Part shown: piece by piece, positions 25,628 to 33,856 of the stretch
Position numbering within the stretch: position 1 is the first letter of the stretch
How the letters are laid out: the number at the start of each line of letters is the position of its first letter
Assembly: GCA_964568795.1 (NCBI GenBank)
Contig: CAZMRQ010000005.1
Span: forward strand, 1-59,867
Direction: 5' to 3'
Length of the DNA stretch: 59,867 bases
Origin: CAZMRQ01 sp964568795
GTDB lineage: Bacteria; Pseudomonadota; Gammaproteobacteria; Comchoanobacterales; Comchoanobacteraceae
Position numbers and translations under genes: made by a program
The notes under the pieces: model-generated
Databases searched by the model: none
What the model was told of the DNA's origin: nothing
The model's input: only the letters and a program-made list of their open reading frames with translations

Positions 25628-26941
25628 TTATCGTGCTAAACGTTCTATCAATTTCATCACTGAGTCTTGCTCAATCAGCAACACCACAGACATGCCTTGA
25701 CGAAGCACATAATCAAAATCATTCAACTCAATATTTTCATCATGATGCAAAGCTAGAACCCTGACAAAACGCCATTGATTGATATCGGCTAATCGACGCC
25801 CACACCAAGAACTCCCCGCTATTATTTTCCACTCAAAAAGCACTTGCTGACCACGAAAGAATGAACGCGTACGAACAAAATGCTGGTAATAAATAGATGA
25901 AACAATCTGACTGGCAATAAGTTGTTGTGGCGATAAGATGACATCAATAAGCCCCTGGGCAAAACCACTTGCATAACTCAAATGATTGGTCAGAGCCATA
26001 GTTCTCGAGACCCCAAGAGACTTGGCTTGTAAGCAAGCAATGAGGTTGTCTTCATCATCGTCACTTAAAGCCAAAAAAGCATCAATATCCCCAATGCCTT
26101 CTAAATTCAATAACCACCTATCTGTCGGGTCACCGTGTATCACTGTCACGTTCTCATAATCAGTTGCTAGATTGATAGCGCGGCTTTTCGATACATCAAT
26201 CACTTTCATATGATACAAATCACCCAGACGGTTAATAAGCTGAGACGTCACTCTTCCTGCGCCCATCACTATGATTTGTTTTGTTTCCTTCTTCCTGCCC
26301 GCCAGGAGATCAAGCCATGCATTCATTTTATCAACATACGTTACCAGCATCACTTGCATTCCAGGCTTCACGTCCTTCAATAACACCGGCTGCCATTGAG
26401 CTGAGTGAAATCTATACAGCTGCCCCACATCTATATCATCAGAGTCAGCCGAAAAACTATCGGCAACAGAAATGATCGATACCGCCACTTGTTGTTTCAT
26501 AAATGCAACGACCTCTTCGGTGCCATTGTACTTTAATAAGTCGCGAATAGAGCGGCTGAGTATGCGCTCTGGATTAATAAAAACGTCTATAGGCAATTGA
26601 TCACTGCCATACAAATCGTCTCGCACATGATAATGCGGCGAATTAACACGGGCGATTTTATGGCGTGTGCCAAACAAGGAATGCGCCACTTGGCAAGCAA
26701 CCATATTCACTTCATCATTCTCGGTGACTGCAATCAAAACATCGGAGTTTCCGATGCCTGCCTGCATGAGAACTTCTGGATATGAAGGCCTCCCTACAAC
26801 CGTTTTCACATCAATTTGTTCTTCAATACGTGCTAATTTTTGGCGTGACTCATCAACAACAACAATATCGTGCCCCTCATGACCAAGCAATTGGGCAAGA
26901 CCCTTGCCAACGAGATTGGCTCCTAAAATAGTTATTTGCAT
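25628..26941 (-). CDS. trkA: Trk potassium uptake regulatory protein TrkA
   Basis: Cytoplasmic NAD-binding regulator of the Trk K+ channel. About 437 residues with two RCK_N domains, GANLVGKGLAQLL (residues 7-19) and GAGRVTSQLINRL (near 227), each with downstream TrkA_C-like parts. It begins MQITILGA at 26941 behind GGATGAAT; a start two codons upstream is possible. In gammaproteobacteria trkA usually follows rsmB directly. Here about 2.5 kb of accessory DNA separates them. The first 35 codons are also present as a broken copy at 28993-29092. trkH is not in the window. Confidence 0.92.
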   Translation of the reverse strand: MQITILGANLVGKGLAQLLGHEGHDIVVVDESRQKLARIEEQIDVKTVVGRPSYPEVLMQAGIGNSDVLIAVTENDEVNMVACQVAHSLFGTRHKIARVNSPHYHVRDDLYGSDQLPIDVFINPERILSRSIRDLLKYNGTEEVVAFMKQQVAVSIISVADSFSADSDDIDVGQLYRFHSAQWQPVLLKDVKPGMQVMLVTYVDKMNAWLDLLAGRKKETKQIIVMGAGRVTSQLINRLGDLYHMKVIDVSKSRAINLATDYENVTVIHGDPTDRWLLNLEGIGDIDAFLALSDDDEDNLIACLQAKSLGVSRTMALTNHLSYASGFAQGLIDVILSPQQLIASQIVSSIYYQHFVRTRSFFRGQQVLFEWKIIAGSSWCGRRLADINQWRFVRVLALHHDENIELNDFDYVLRQGMSVVLLIEQDSVMKLIERLAR

Positions 26942-27224
26942 ATTCATCCACTGAACTATGCTTCCATTATAGCATATCAATAGCACCATTCAATGGCCTG
27001 CTGTATTGTTTGCCCCATCAGAGATGGATAGAGTCATTGCTATGATCCCACCCATGCAACACTTCCACCACCAAGGGTTCTGTACGCATGTGCAAATTAG
27101 GCATATATTAGAAATTCAGTTCTTACTCTAATGGCTATGCCAGATCGATCATGATGAGTTCAAGGCATGTCTCAAAAATGACAAACATGTACTGATGGTT
27201 AAACACTTAAACGCACGGCCTCAA
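26838..27224. repeat. Direct repeat, copy 1 (trkA 5' end plus upstream ORF)
   Basis: This 387-base stretch is repeated with many point differences and small gaps at 28993-29361, in the same orientation. It spans the first 35 or so codons of trkA and the upstream start of a divergent ORF. The two copies bracket about 1.8 kb containing a tRNA remnant and two paralogous genes. Confidence 0.85.
26993..27224 (+). pseudogene. Truncated, frameshifted copy of the ORF at 29131
   Basis: The sequence matches the first two thirds of the ORF at 29131-29508, but an extra G turns GATGATAG into GATGGATAG and stops the frame after 12 codons. The copy breaks off just before the tRNA remnant at 27233. Confidence 0.7.
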
Positions 27225-27232
27225 ATATAACT

Positions 27233-27290
27233 GTGCACCAGTAGCTCAGCTGGATAGAGTATCTGGGCTCGAATCCCTTCGGTCGCGCTG
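27233..27290 (+). pseudogene. tRNA remnant (Arg-like, anticodon arm deleted)
   Basis: GTGCACC then AGTAGCTCAGCTGGATAGAG is a near-perfect tRNA acceptor and D-arm start. After a few bases the sequence jumps to CTCGAATCCC, a T-arm, and a degenerate 3' acceptor (GGTCGCGC). The anticodon arm is gone, so it cannot work. The D-arm resembles tRNA-Arg and similar species. It marks the left edge of the cassette and may be an integration or deletion scar. Confidence 0.75.
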
Positions 27291-27381
27291 TCTACTTCAA
27301 TTCACTTTTGTTGATCAATGCAGACCATTTTTGTAATCATAACCTATGCATCAATGGCACTTAATGGAGAGTTAAGAATTT

Positions 27382-27398
27382 CTGTATAGACTATACAG
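27382..27398. promoter_or_regulatory. Perfect 17-bp palindrome, operator-like
   Basis: CTGTATAG, one central A, then CTATACAG. It lies 9-21 bases upstream of the possible starts of the paralog gene at 27407/27419, a position where a repressor would block initiation. No adjacent regulator gene is visible. Confidence 0.45.
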
Positions 27399-27418
27399 GC
27401 CTTACTTTGGTTGACCCT

Positions 27419-27946
27419 ATGATTAGTGAGTACAATGATCGCAGATACGAATGTTTTCAGCCCACGCTGACCTATGATTATTACAGCACAGCTACTATTT
27501 TGTTACACAGTTTAGAAAAGCACAGTGGTATGGCGTTAGATCAGCAAAATGAATTACGCAAACGTATCCATATATTGATGGATAAAGCTGTACAAGTTGA
27601 GAGCTCAAGAGATAGAGTCTATGATTTTTATCAGCAAGCTTATTTATGCAGTCACACCGTCATGGATATCAAAAAAAATGATGAAAACTATAAGAAGTGG
27701 GTTTGGAAAGGAGCATCTATGGGTCATGTGAATAGCTTACGTGCGTTACCTGATCTCGTTGCTAAGAATATTCGCTCTATAAACTTTAGTCGTGCACTGC
27801 TATATCTCAAAAAAGCCTTGCCTCAGCATCCTGATCTACAACCTGTGTATGAGGGTTTATGTGCCCGCGAGAAAGCTTCATTGCCAAGGTCGCCTACTCA
27901 TTCTCGCAATGGTTGTGTGCCTTTACGAAGAGTAGCGACTCGTTAA
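27419..27946 (+). CDS. Hypothetical helical-repeat protein, paralog A
   Basis: 175 residues from the ATG at 27419 (a TTG four codons earlier is possible). Mostly alpha-helical, with PTLTYDYYSTATILLHSLE near the start, a central FYQQAY segment, KGASMGHVNSLRALPDLV and FSRALLYLKKALPQHPDL. The layout suggests Sel1/TPR-like helix pairs, without a full consensus. The ORF at 28322 shares these blocks in the same order, so the two are paralogs. No signal peptide; the C-terminal 30 residues are basic and probably disordered. Such proteins in host-associated bacteria are sometimes effectors, but nothing here proves it. Confidence 0.6.
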   Translation: MISEYNDRRYECFQPTLTYDYYSTATILLHSLEKHSGMALDQQNELRKRIHILMDKAVQVESSRDRVYDFYQQAYLCSHTVMDIKKNDENYKKWVWKGASMGHVNSLRALPDLVAKNIRSINFSRALLYLKKALPQHPDLQPVYEGLCAREKASLPRSPTHSRNGCVPLRRVATR

Positions 27947-28321
27947 TTTAAGTCTGACAATGCGTCTAATTGACATAGATCGTGTTGCAACGAAATATAG
28001 CCAAGAATTGATGGGTTTTTTTGTGAACTTTCGTGAGAATAAATGGTCGTTTTTTTTGCATTATCCATTTAACTTCTTCAAGAAGTATTACTGATATTAT
28101 AATAATAAACAGATTTCACAACAAGAATAGGTCTGGTTAGTGAACACTCTGTCTGAGCGTGTATTGATTAATAAGGGCTATTGCTTATTGGAGTGTATAC
28201 ATAGGGGTTGTGATAAGATTTTTTTTGTTATGTGGAAGGGCATGATTTCTTGTGTCCATAGCCTTCATCTACTCTTAATATTTTCTTGCTATATATAGAG
28301 AGAAAAACAATATGGATTAAT
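27947..28321 (+). other. AT-rich spacer between the two paralogs
   Basis: About 375 bases with T-runs and no supported gene. A short CTATATATAG palindrome lies about 30 bases before the paralog B start. The sequence composition is much more AT-rich than neighbouring housekeeping genes. Confidence 0.4.
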
Positions 28322-28849
28322 ATGACCCCTCCACGAACACTTATAGATTATTCACCAACGGTCACCTACAATTACTTTGAGACGGCTATGCGATTGAAAC
28401 AATCATTGAGCCTGGAAAAAATGCCTAAAGAACAGGTGGCAGATTTGCGTCAACGCATTGAAAGATTACTAGAACTAGCCCATAGTGGGCAATATGGTGA
28501 TGGCAGAGTACTTAATTTTTATCAGCAAGCCTTTAGTCAAGGAGATAAAAAAATGGGGCTTTGCAAGGATCTGAAAAAGTATGAACACTGGCTCAGAAAT
28601 GGCGCGGAGCACAATCATGTGCCAAGTATTATTGCTCTCGCTAGGTTTTTTTGTGAGGAGGGATCTAAGCAATATAGCTTAGTATTGGCAAATCTTTACG
28701 CTGAAAAAGCATTTAAACTTATGCCGCGTCATGATAAAACTCATCAACTGGTTAAAGACATTACGGCTCTGGAAATGAAGGAAAATAATGCCACAAAACA
28801 AAAACTACAAGAAAGACAACTCATGCGGGGGTACTATCATCTTCCTTGA
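28322..28849 (+). CDS. Hypothetical helical-repeat protein, paralog B
   Basis: 175 residues from the ATG at 28322, which has GGA six bases upstream. It shares with paralog A the blocks YSPTVTYNYFETAMRLKQSL, RVLNFYQQAF, LRNGAEHNHVPSIIALARFF and LVLANLYAEKAFKLMPRHDK. The AEHNHVPSIIALARFF...LANLYAEKA part reads like a Sel1-type repeat. The tail is Lys/Gln-rich. Same length as A from the chosen starts, which supports both choices. Function unknown; the pair sits between the two direct repeats. Confidence 0.65.
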   Translation: MTPPRTLIDYSPTVTYNYFETAMRLKQSLSLEKMPKEQVADLRQRIERLLELAHSGQYGDGRVLNFYQQAFSQGDKKMGLCKDLKKYEHWLRNGAEHNHVPSIIALARFFCEEGSKQYSLVLANLYAEKAFKLMPRHDKTHQLVKDITALEMKENNATKQKLQERQLMRGYYHLP

Positions 28850-28992
28850 TGAGGATTCTTCGTGTTACCAAGAGATGGAAAGGAAGCTGGTGTTCTTCTA
28901 GGCATTTGTTGGCAAATGAGAAGTGCCGATATCCCAGAAAGCTGCCATATGCAGAAAGTGTTGATGTGAAGTATGTCAACACACCCTCTTTA

Positions 28993-29092
28993 TTTGGCGT
29001 GACTCATCAACAACAATATCGTGCCCCGCATGACCAAGCAATTGAGCAAGCGCCTTGCCAACAAGATTGGCTCCTAAAATAGTTATTGGCAT
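28993..29092 (-). pseudogene. 5' fragment of trkA
   Basis: Minus-strand translation from the ATG at 29092 gives MPITILGANLVGKALAQLL and continues for about 35 codons before similarity ends; one Val of the VVVDE stretch is missing. It is a non-functional copy of the trkA start. Confidence 0.8.
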
Positions 29093-29361
29093 ATTCATCC
29101 ACTGAAATGTCCTTCCATTACAGCATATCAATGGCCCACAGTATTGTTTGCCCCATCAGAGATGATAGAGTCATTGTTATGATCCCACCCATGCAACACA
29201 TCCACCACCATGAGTCCTGTACGCATGTGCAAATTATGCATATATTAGAAATACAGTTCTTGAGCAAATGGCTATGTCAAATTGACCCTGATGAGTTCAA
29301 AATATACCTCAAAAATGACAAACATGTACTGATGGTTCAACACTTAAATGCACGGCCACAA
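28993..29361. repeat. Direct repeat, copy 2
   Basis: Second copy of the 26838-27224 sequence, about 369 bases. The two copies have diverged by many substitutions and short indels, so the duplication is not recent. Copy 2 joins rsmB-proximal sequence, copy 1 the intact trkA. Confidence 0.85.
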
Positions 29362-29508
29362 CCCCTGGCACTCAATGTTTATCAGTGGCTAGCACAGCCG
29401 CCCTCATGGGACATCAGTCGATTTCATCCTTGCCTTGGTCATTACAGCAAAAAGATTACTTGCTCTTCTGGATACAAGCATAGTAAAAACCACCCTGTTC
29501 AGCTGTAG
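29131..29508 (+). CDS. Hypothetical protein, convergent with rsmB
   Basis: 125 residues from the ATG at 29131; the frame is open a little further upstream and the true start is uncertain. His-rich N-terminal part (MQHIHHHESCTHVQIMH), then LSKWLCQIDPDEFKIYLKND and VYQWLAQPPSWDISRFHP. No family recognised. The last 53 bases overlap the end of rsmB on the other strand. A broken copy lies at 26993-27224, which suggests a real ancestral gene between rsmB and trkA, although this copy may itself be decaying. Confidence 0.35.
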   Translation: MAHSIVCPIRDDRVIVMIPPMQHIHHHESCTHVQIMHILEIQFLSKWLCQIDPDEFKIYLKNDKHVLMVQHLNARPQPLALNVYQWLAQPPSWDISRFHPCLGHYSKKITCSSGYKHSKNHPVQL

Positions 29509-30700
29509 GCAAGCATTGCACACCATGCTCTGTTGAGCTCAGCATAGGATGAGACAATGGTTTGCACACATGTCCTTGGAGGCATTGAGCCACCACTTGA
29601 TCATTCTCTTGGACAAAAATAGAACACGTGCAATATAAGACATATCCCCCTGGTTTCGCTGCTTTTAGTGCACTCTGTAAAATACGTATCTGCTTTTTTT
29701 GGTTGTCTTGTATTTGCTGACGATCAAAAAGCCATTTAGACTCTGGATGCTTAGCATAAACGCCAGAACCTGAGCATGGAACATCACACATCACTACATC
29801 AAACTTGTTTTGATAACCTTGTTCGATTATGTCACCTTGCATACATGAGACTGTCCAACCACAACGTGCTACGTTTTCCTGCAATCTGACGATGCGTTGC
29901 TGACTAATGTCAATAGCCTCACATATGAAGCCCGCATCGCACGCCAGCATAAGCTTGCCTCCAGGAGCAGAACCCACATCAAGCAACGAGCCTTTTTTTA
30001 CTGGCCACAACTCCCCTAAGCAAATGGCGCCTGCATCTTGGACCCAAAAATCCCCAGACTCATATCCTGGAAGACTCGGAATGAATACTCGTTGAGAGCT
30101 TACAAGTGTATGCATCAAGTGAGGGTGTGCACACATCGTCACTCCTTGCTTATGGCAATTCACTATATACTCATCCTTAAGGACGTGCTTCTTAAGACGT
30201 ATGGTTAATGCTGGATCAGATTTCCACGCTTGTGTGATCGAACGCCAGTGTTCAGGATACTGTTCTTGCAAATAACTCAGAAGAGGCTCATTGCATTGAT
30301 GACATAAAGTGCCCACACCAAGAAAGCGTCGTTGTTCTTTCTCCATCTGCCGCTGATAGCGACGCAATAATGCATAAATAAATTTGACTGATTTTGGCAG
30401 CTTTTTCTTTGCCCACTCTGTCACTTGATTGGTAATAGAAGAACTGCGTTCTGGGTAGTCAGTCATACGTTGCCATGCCAAAAAAACACATGCAGCCACT
30501 GCGCTATCCACTTCTTTATTTGCATACTGCTGCAATAACCATTGCCACCTATTCAAATGCCTTAAAGTGGTTTTTAACCATATCACACTCATATTTGATC
30601 GAGCACGAATGCTGTTCCATGGAATATGTGACGGTTTTGCCATAAAGCGGGCAATAGCAGGTTGTGCTATGTTCAATTCATCAGATAATGAGATCATCAT
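29456..30700 (-). CDS. rsmB: 16S rRNA m5C967 methyltransferase RsmB
   Basis: SAM-dependent rRNA cytosine methyltransferase. 414 residues: an N-terminal NusB-like helical RNA-binding domain (about 1-130), then the Rossmann catalytic domain with GSAPGGK (about 242-248), the catalytic DVPCSGSG and the second cysteine motif YCTCS, followed by EHGVQCLPTAEQGGFYYACI. Usually found as def-fmt-rsmB-trkA. Here def-fmt lies 4 kb away on the opposite strand and trkA is displaced, so the cluster has been rearranged. Confidence 0.92.
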   Translation of the reverse strand: MMISLSDELNIAQPAIARFMAKPSHIPWNSIRARSNMSVIWLKTTLRHLNRWQWLLQQYANKEVDSAVAACVFLAWQRMTDYPERSSSITNQVTEWAKKKLPKSVKFIYALLRRYQRQMEKEQRRFLGVGTLCHQCNEPLLSYLQEQYPEHWRSITQAWKSDPALTIRLKKHVLKDEYIVNCHKQGVTMCAHPHLMHTLVSSQRVFIPSLPGYESGDFWVQDAGAICLGELWPVKKGSLLDVGSAPGGKLMLACDAGFICEAIDISQQRIVRLQENVARCGWTVSCMQGDIIEQGYQNKFDVVMCDVPCSGSGVYAKHPESKWLFDRQQIQDNQKKQIRILQSALKAAKPGGYVLYCTCSIFVQENDQVVAQCLQGHVCKPLSHPMLSSTEHGVQCLPTAEQGGFYYACIQKSK

Positions 30701-30832
30701 CCATACTATTTAATAAGGTCATTGCAAACTATCATGATGAATAAACGTATTCAAGTAATTTATTGGCGGCAAGACTCTTTACAGTCTGCCCAGAATTCCT
30801 TTAGTATAACCTACAATACAACGGCTATTGCC

Positions 30833-31762
30833 ATGACTCGAATACTGATATACATTATTTTTATACTGCATCTATCACCACCTCTGAGCGCTTTTTTTTA
30901 TAATCAACCAACGCCTACCTATACTCATAAAGTTGAAAGAAAACACCTAATGCGTGGGATCTACCTTAGCCAGAGTAGTTTTGAAAACCCTGATTTTCTC
31001 ATATGGCTTATTGATGAATCGAAAGCCACAGGCATCAATACCTTTGTGACTGACTTAGAAAAAGCCACCCCTGTGTATCTTCGCCACCTTAAACTTGCTG
31101 AAAAATCGCATATAGATGTAGTGCCTAGACTGACTGTCTTTCCAAACGGCGCAAAATTGGCAGAAGTGAATAACGAACGCTATTGGCAAAGGTTGTGGCC
31201 TGACATCCAACGAATTATTGAAAACAGTCATGTCAAATCCATCCAACTTGACTATATACGTTTTCATAGCAATAATCCGGCATCACCTCAGAACGCTAAG
31301 AAAATCAACCGCGTGATCCGCTGGTATAATGAGAAACTTGACCCGTATCAAGTTCGCCTTCAATTGGCAACCTTTGGCATAACCTTGTACACGCCATCAA
31401 AGCATATTGGCCAAAATTTAGAAGTTTTTCATGGCAATTATGACACCCTGTGTCCCATGCTCTACCCCTCTCATTTTTCTAATATCTCGCACAGCCATAT
31501 GCCTTATTTAACTATCTATCAACCTTTAATGCGCAGCCATATTCTTATGAAATCAAAGGAAAACATAAGAATCATCCCTTATATTGAAACATATAACTTT
31601 CGTCTCAAGATGTCCTATGAAGAAAGAATCAACTACATTCACAAACAAATCCAAGCAGCAGAAGACAGTGGCACTGATGGCTGGATAGCATGGAGCGCTA
31701 ATAATATTTATCGCCATTTGTTTTCAGCTCTCAAGAATTCAGACAAAAACCACGCTTTCTAA
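30833..31762 (+). CDS. Putative glycoside hydrolase (DUF4015-type), exported
   Basis: 309 residues from the ATG at 30833, which gives a plausible signal peptide or anchor (MTRILIYIIFILHLSPPLSAFF); an upstream ATG at 30722 is less likely because it would bury this segment. A TIM-barrel glycosidase-like domain follows: RGIYLSQSSF..., TGINTFVTDLEKATPVYL, SIQLDYIRFHS, ATFGIT, CPMLYPSHF and GTDGWIAWSANN. This arrangement matches the DUF4015/GH13-like putative hydrolases, in which Asp/Glu on the DYIRF and PMxYPSHF strands are conserved. Substrate unknown, possibly a surface or host polysaccharide. Divergent from rsmB. Confidence 0.75.
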   Translation: MTRILIYIIFILHLSPPLSAFFYNQPTPTYTHKVERKHLMRGIYLSQSSFENPDFLIWLIDESKATGINTFVTDLEKATPVYLRHLKLAEKSHIDVVPRLTVFPNGAKLAEVNNERYWQRLWPDIQRIIENSHVKSIQLDYIRFHSNNPASPQNAKKINRVIRWYNEKLDPYQVRLQLATFGITLYTPSKHIGQNLEVFHGNYDTLCPMLYPSHFSNISHSHMPYLTIYQPLMRSHILMKSKENIRIIPYIETYNFRLKMSYEERINYIHKQIQAAEDSGTDGWIAWSANNIYRHLFSALKNSDKNHAF

Positions 31763-31821
31763 ACGACTATCTTTCCCATAACAATTCTATTACACTTAGT
31801 AAAATACGAGCAAAAACTTCT

Positions 31822-33012
31822 ATGACTGCCCAATCCCTATTATCTGAAAAAATCCAATCTCTTTCTGCCGAGTTAGCTAACCAAGTCCACACTCAAGAAT
31901 GCGCTATATTCAGAGGCAATACTGACAATAAATTATCTGACACAATTGATCATATCTGTCAATCTGACTTAAAAGATATTCAACACCTTGTTGTACTTGG
32001 GACTGGGGGTTCAGCACTGGGAGGAATGACTCTGTATGAATCTCTCTCTCACCCTAGCAAAAAAGTCACATTTCTTCCTCACCTTCAAAGCAATGCACTT
32101 CCAAAAATACTTGCTGAAAATCTTGATGGCATAGGGTTTCTTGTGATTAGCAAATCTGGGTCAACCCTGGAAACACTTATCCAAACAAACTGTGTTATCC
32201 AAGCACTGTTGGCAAATAAAAAGAAGGTTAATCGACATCTTTTTATCATTACAACTGAGCAAAACTCTGCACTGATGGATTGTGCTCAAGAATACCACAC
32301 CCCACTGTACCCGCACCACCCTCATATAGGTGGACGGTACAGTTGCTTTAGTATCGTCTCACTCCTTCCAGCTGCTTTTGCTGGATTTGATATTCGCAGC
32401 TTTCTTCGTGGGTCTCAAGAGACACTCAGAAAACTCTCAGAAAAAGAACTTGTTGATCATTTAAATTACATGTGCCTCCACAGCCATGAAACCAGCATGC
32501 ACATAAATACAGTCTTGTGTTATCATGATGAACTTAAGTTTTTCCTTGAATGGTACAAACAACTTTGGTCAGAGTCTATCGGAAAAAACAGCAAAGGTCC
32601 TGCAGTCCTCAGCGCCATCGGACCTCTAGATCAACACAGTGGGTTACAACTTTATTTAGCAGGACCAAAAGATAAATTCTTTACTTTAATCCATATTGAC
32701 AAATCAGACACGCTCACTTGCGACTTATCTATCACCCCTTATTTCCCTGATTGCTTAGATCATAAAAGCATCGCTAATGTGATCAGAGCAGCTTATCAAG
32801 CCACCTATGAATCACTGTCAAGCCAACACCCGTGCCGCTCTATCGAATTCTCAAGATACGACGCCATGAACCTTGGTCAACTGATGTCACAAATGATCAT
32901 AGAAACCATCCTGTCTTGTCGTTACAGTGCAGTGAACCCTTATGACCAACCGGCTGTGGAACAAGGGAAAAAACGGATTAAAGAGTTGCTAAGTATTAGC
33001 TGCACTGCTTAG
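31822..33012 (+). CDS. pgi: Glucose-6-phosphate isomerase (short type)
   Basis: Interconverts glucose 6-phosphate and fructose 6-phosphate. 396 residues, far shorter than the 549-residue E. coli enzyme but like the compact PGIs of some alphaproteobacteria. The SIS-fold motifs VLGTGGSALGG (about 58-68), ISKSGSTLETL (about 112-122) and GRYSCFSIVSLLPAA, the WYKQLWSESIGKNSKGP segment and DQHSGLQLY are recognisable. Stands alone; its last 17 bases overlap the end of the thymidylyltransferase gene on the minus strand. Confidence 0.88.
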   Translation: MTAQSLLSEKIQSLSAELANQVHTQECAIFRGNTDNKLSDTIDHICQSDLKDIQHLVVLGTGGSALGGMTLYESLSHPSKKVTFLPHLQSNALPKILAENLDGIGFLVISKSGSTLETLIQTNCVIQALLANKKKVNRHLFIITTEQNSALMDCAQEYHTPLYPHHPHIGGRYSCFSIVSLLPAAFAGFDIRSFLRGSQETLRKLSEKELVDHLNYMCLHSHETSMHINTVLCYHDELKFFLEWYKQLWSESIGKNSKGPAVLSAIGPLDQHSGLQLYLAGPKDKFFTLIHIDKSDTLTCDLSITPYFPDCLDHKSIANVIRAAYQATYESLSSQHPCRSIEFSRYDAMNLGQLMSQMIIETILSCRYSAVNPYDQPAVEQGKKRIKELLSISCTA

Positions 33013-33856
33013 AGAGAAGACTCTTCCCGTAGCTGTTCTTCAAATAACGTTGGCTGATCTCATCTAACTGCTCTTGAGAAATCCATCCTTGCAAATAGGA
33101 CTCACGGACCGGGCAACCAATCAAATTTGAGTGCTGTTGTGCTTGTCTGATAAAAGCAGAGGCTTCGAATAATGACTCAAATAGCCCAGCATCTATCCAG
33201 CGATCTGTCGGCTCTAAACAATAACAGTGTAAACTCTTGTCTGACATGTAACTCAAATTTAAATCAATGATATCTCGCTCTCCCCTGTGTCCCATGCCTA
33301 CTAAGTTTAGACGATCAAACAAAGTTGAATCATAACGATACAAACCAATCGATGCAATATTTGATTTTGGTTGTTTGGGCTTTTCCTCTAGCCCAATCAC
33401 TTGTGATTTTTTATGATCAAATTCAACAACCCCAAAGCGCCCTGGATCAGTGACCTCTTTGGCAAAAATTGTTGCGCCCTTGACAGAGAGGGATGACATC
33501 ACTGAACCCAATGAGTCTGAGACGAAAATATTGTCCCCAAAAATCAAGCTCACATCATCGTTACCAATGAAGTCCTTTGCACACAACAACCCTTCCAATG
33601 GCCCATTAGGTTCAGGCTGAACAGCAAAGTTCAGATTAATCCCCCAACGGCTTCCATCCCCAAGAGTTCGAATAATGGCTTCAGAATCATGAGGTGTGCA
33701 AACTATCATGATGTCCCTGATGCCCGCACTCATCAGCGTTGTCAATGGGTAATACAGCATCGGCTTGTCATATATAGGAAGAAGCGGTTTACAGACAAAA
33801 TCTGTTAGCGGCCTCAAACGTGAGCCACTTCCCGCAGCTAAAAGAACACCTTTCAT
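32996..33856 (-). CDS. rfbA: Glucose-1-phosphate thymidylyltransferase-like nucleotidyltransferase
   Basis: 286 residues from MKGVLLAAG at 33856. Activates a sugar 1-phosphate to an NDP-sugar. N-terminal LLAAGSGSRLRPLT, KPLLPIYDKPMLYYPL, the metal-binding GDNIF, VIGLEEKPKQPKS and the DAGLFESLFEA region match RmlA. One oddity: the nucleobase-binding segment usually reading GLAQAF reads PLEGLL, so the conserved Gln is Glu and base preference could differ. It starts four bases inside the end of the upstream epimerase gene. rmlB, rmlC and rmlD are absent from the window. Confidence 0.85.
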   Translation of the reverse strand: MKGVLLAAGSGSRLRPLTDFVCKPLLPIYDKPMLYYPLTTLMSAGIRDIMIVCTPHDSEAIIRTLGDGSRWGINLNFAVQPEPNGPLEGLLCAKDFIGNDDVSLIFGDNIFVSDSLGSVMSSLSVKGATIFAKEVTDPGRFGVVEFDHKKSQVIGLEEKPKQPKSNIASIGLYRYDSTLFDRLNLVGMGHRGERDIIDLNLSYMSDKSLHCYCLEPTDRWIDAGLFESLFEASAFIRQAQQHSNLIGCPVRESYLQGWISQEQLDEISQRYLKNSYGKSLLSKQCS

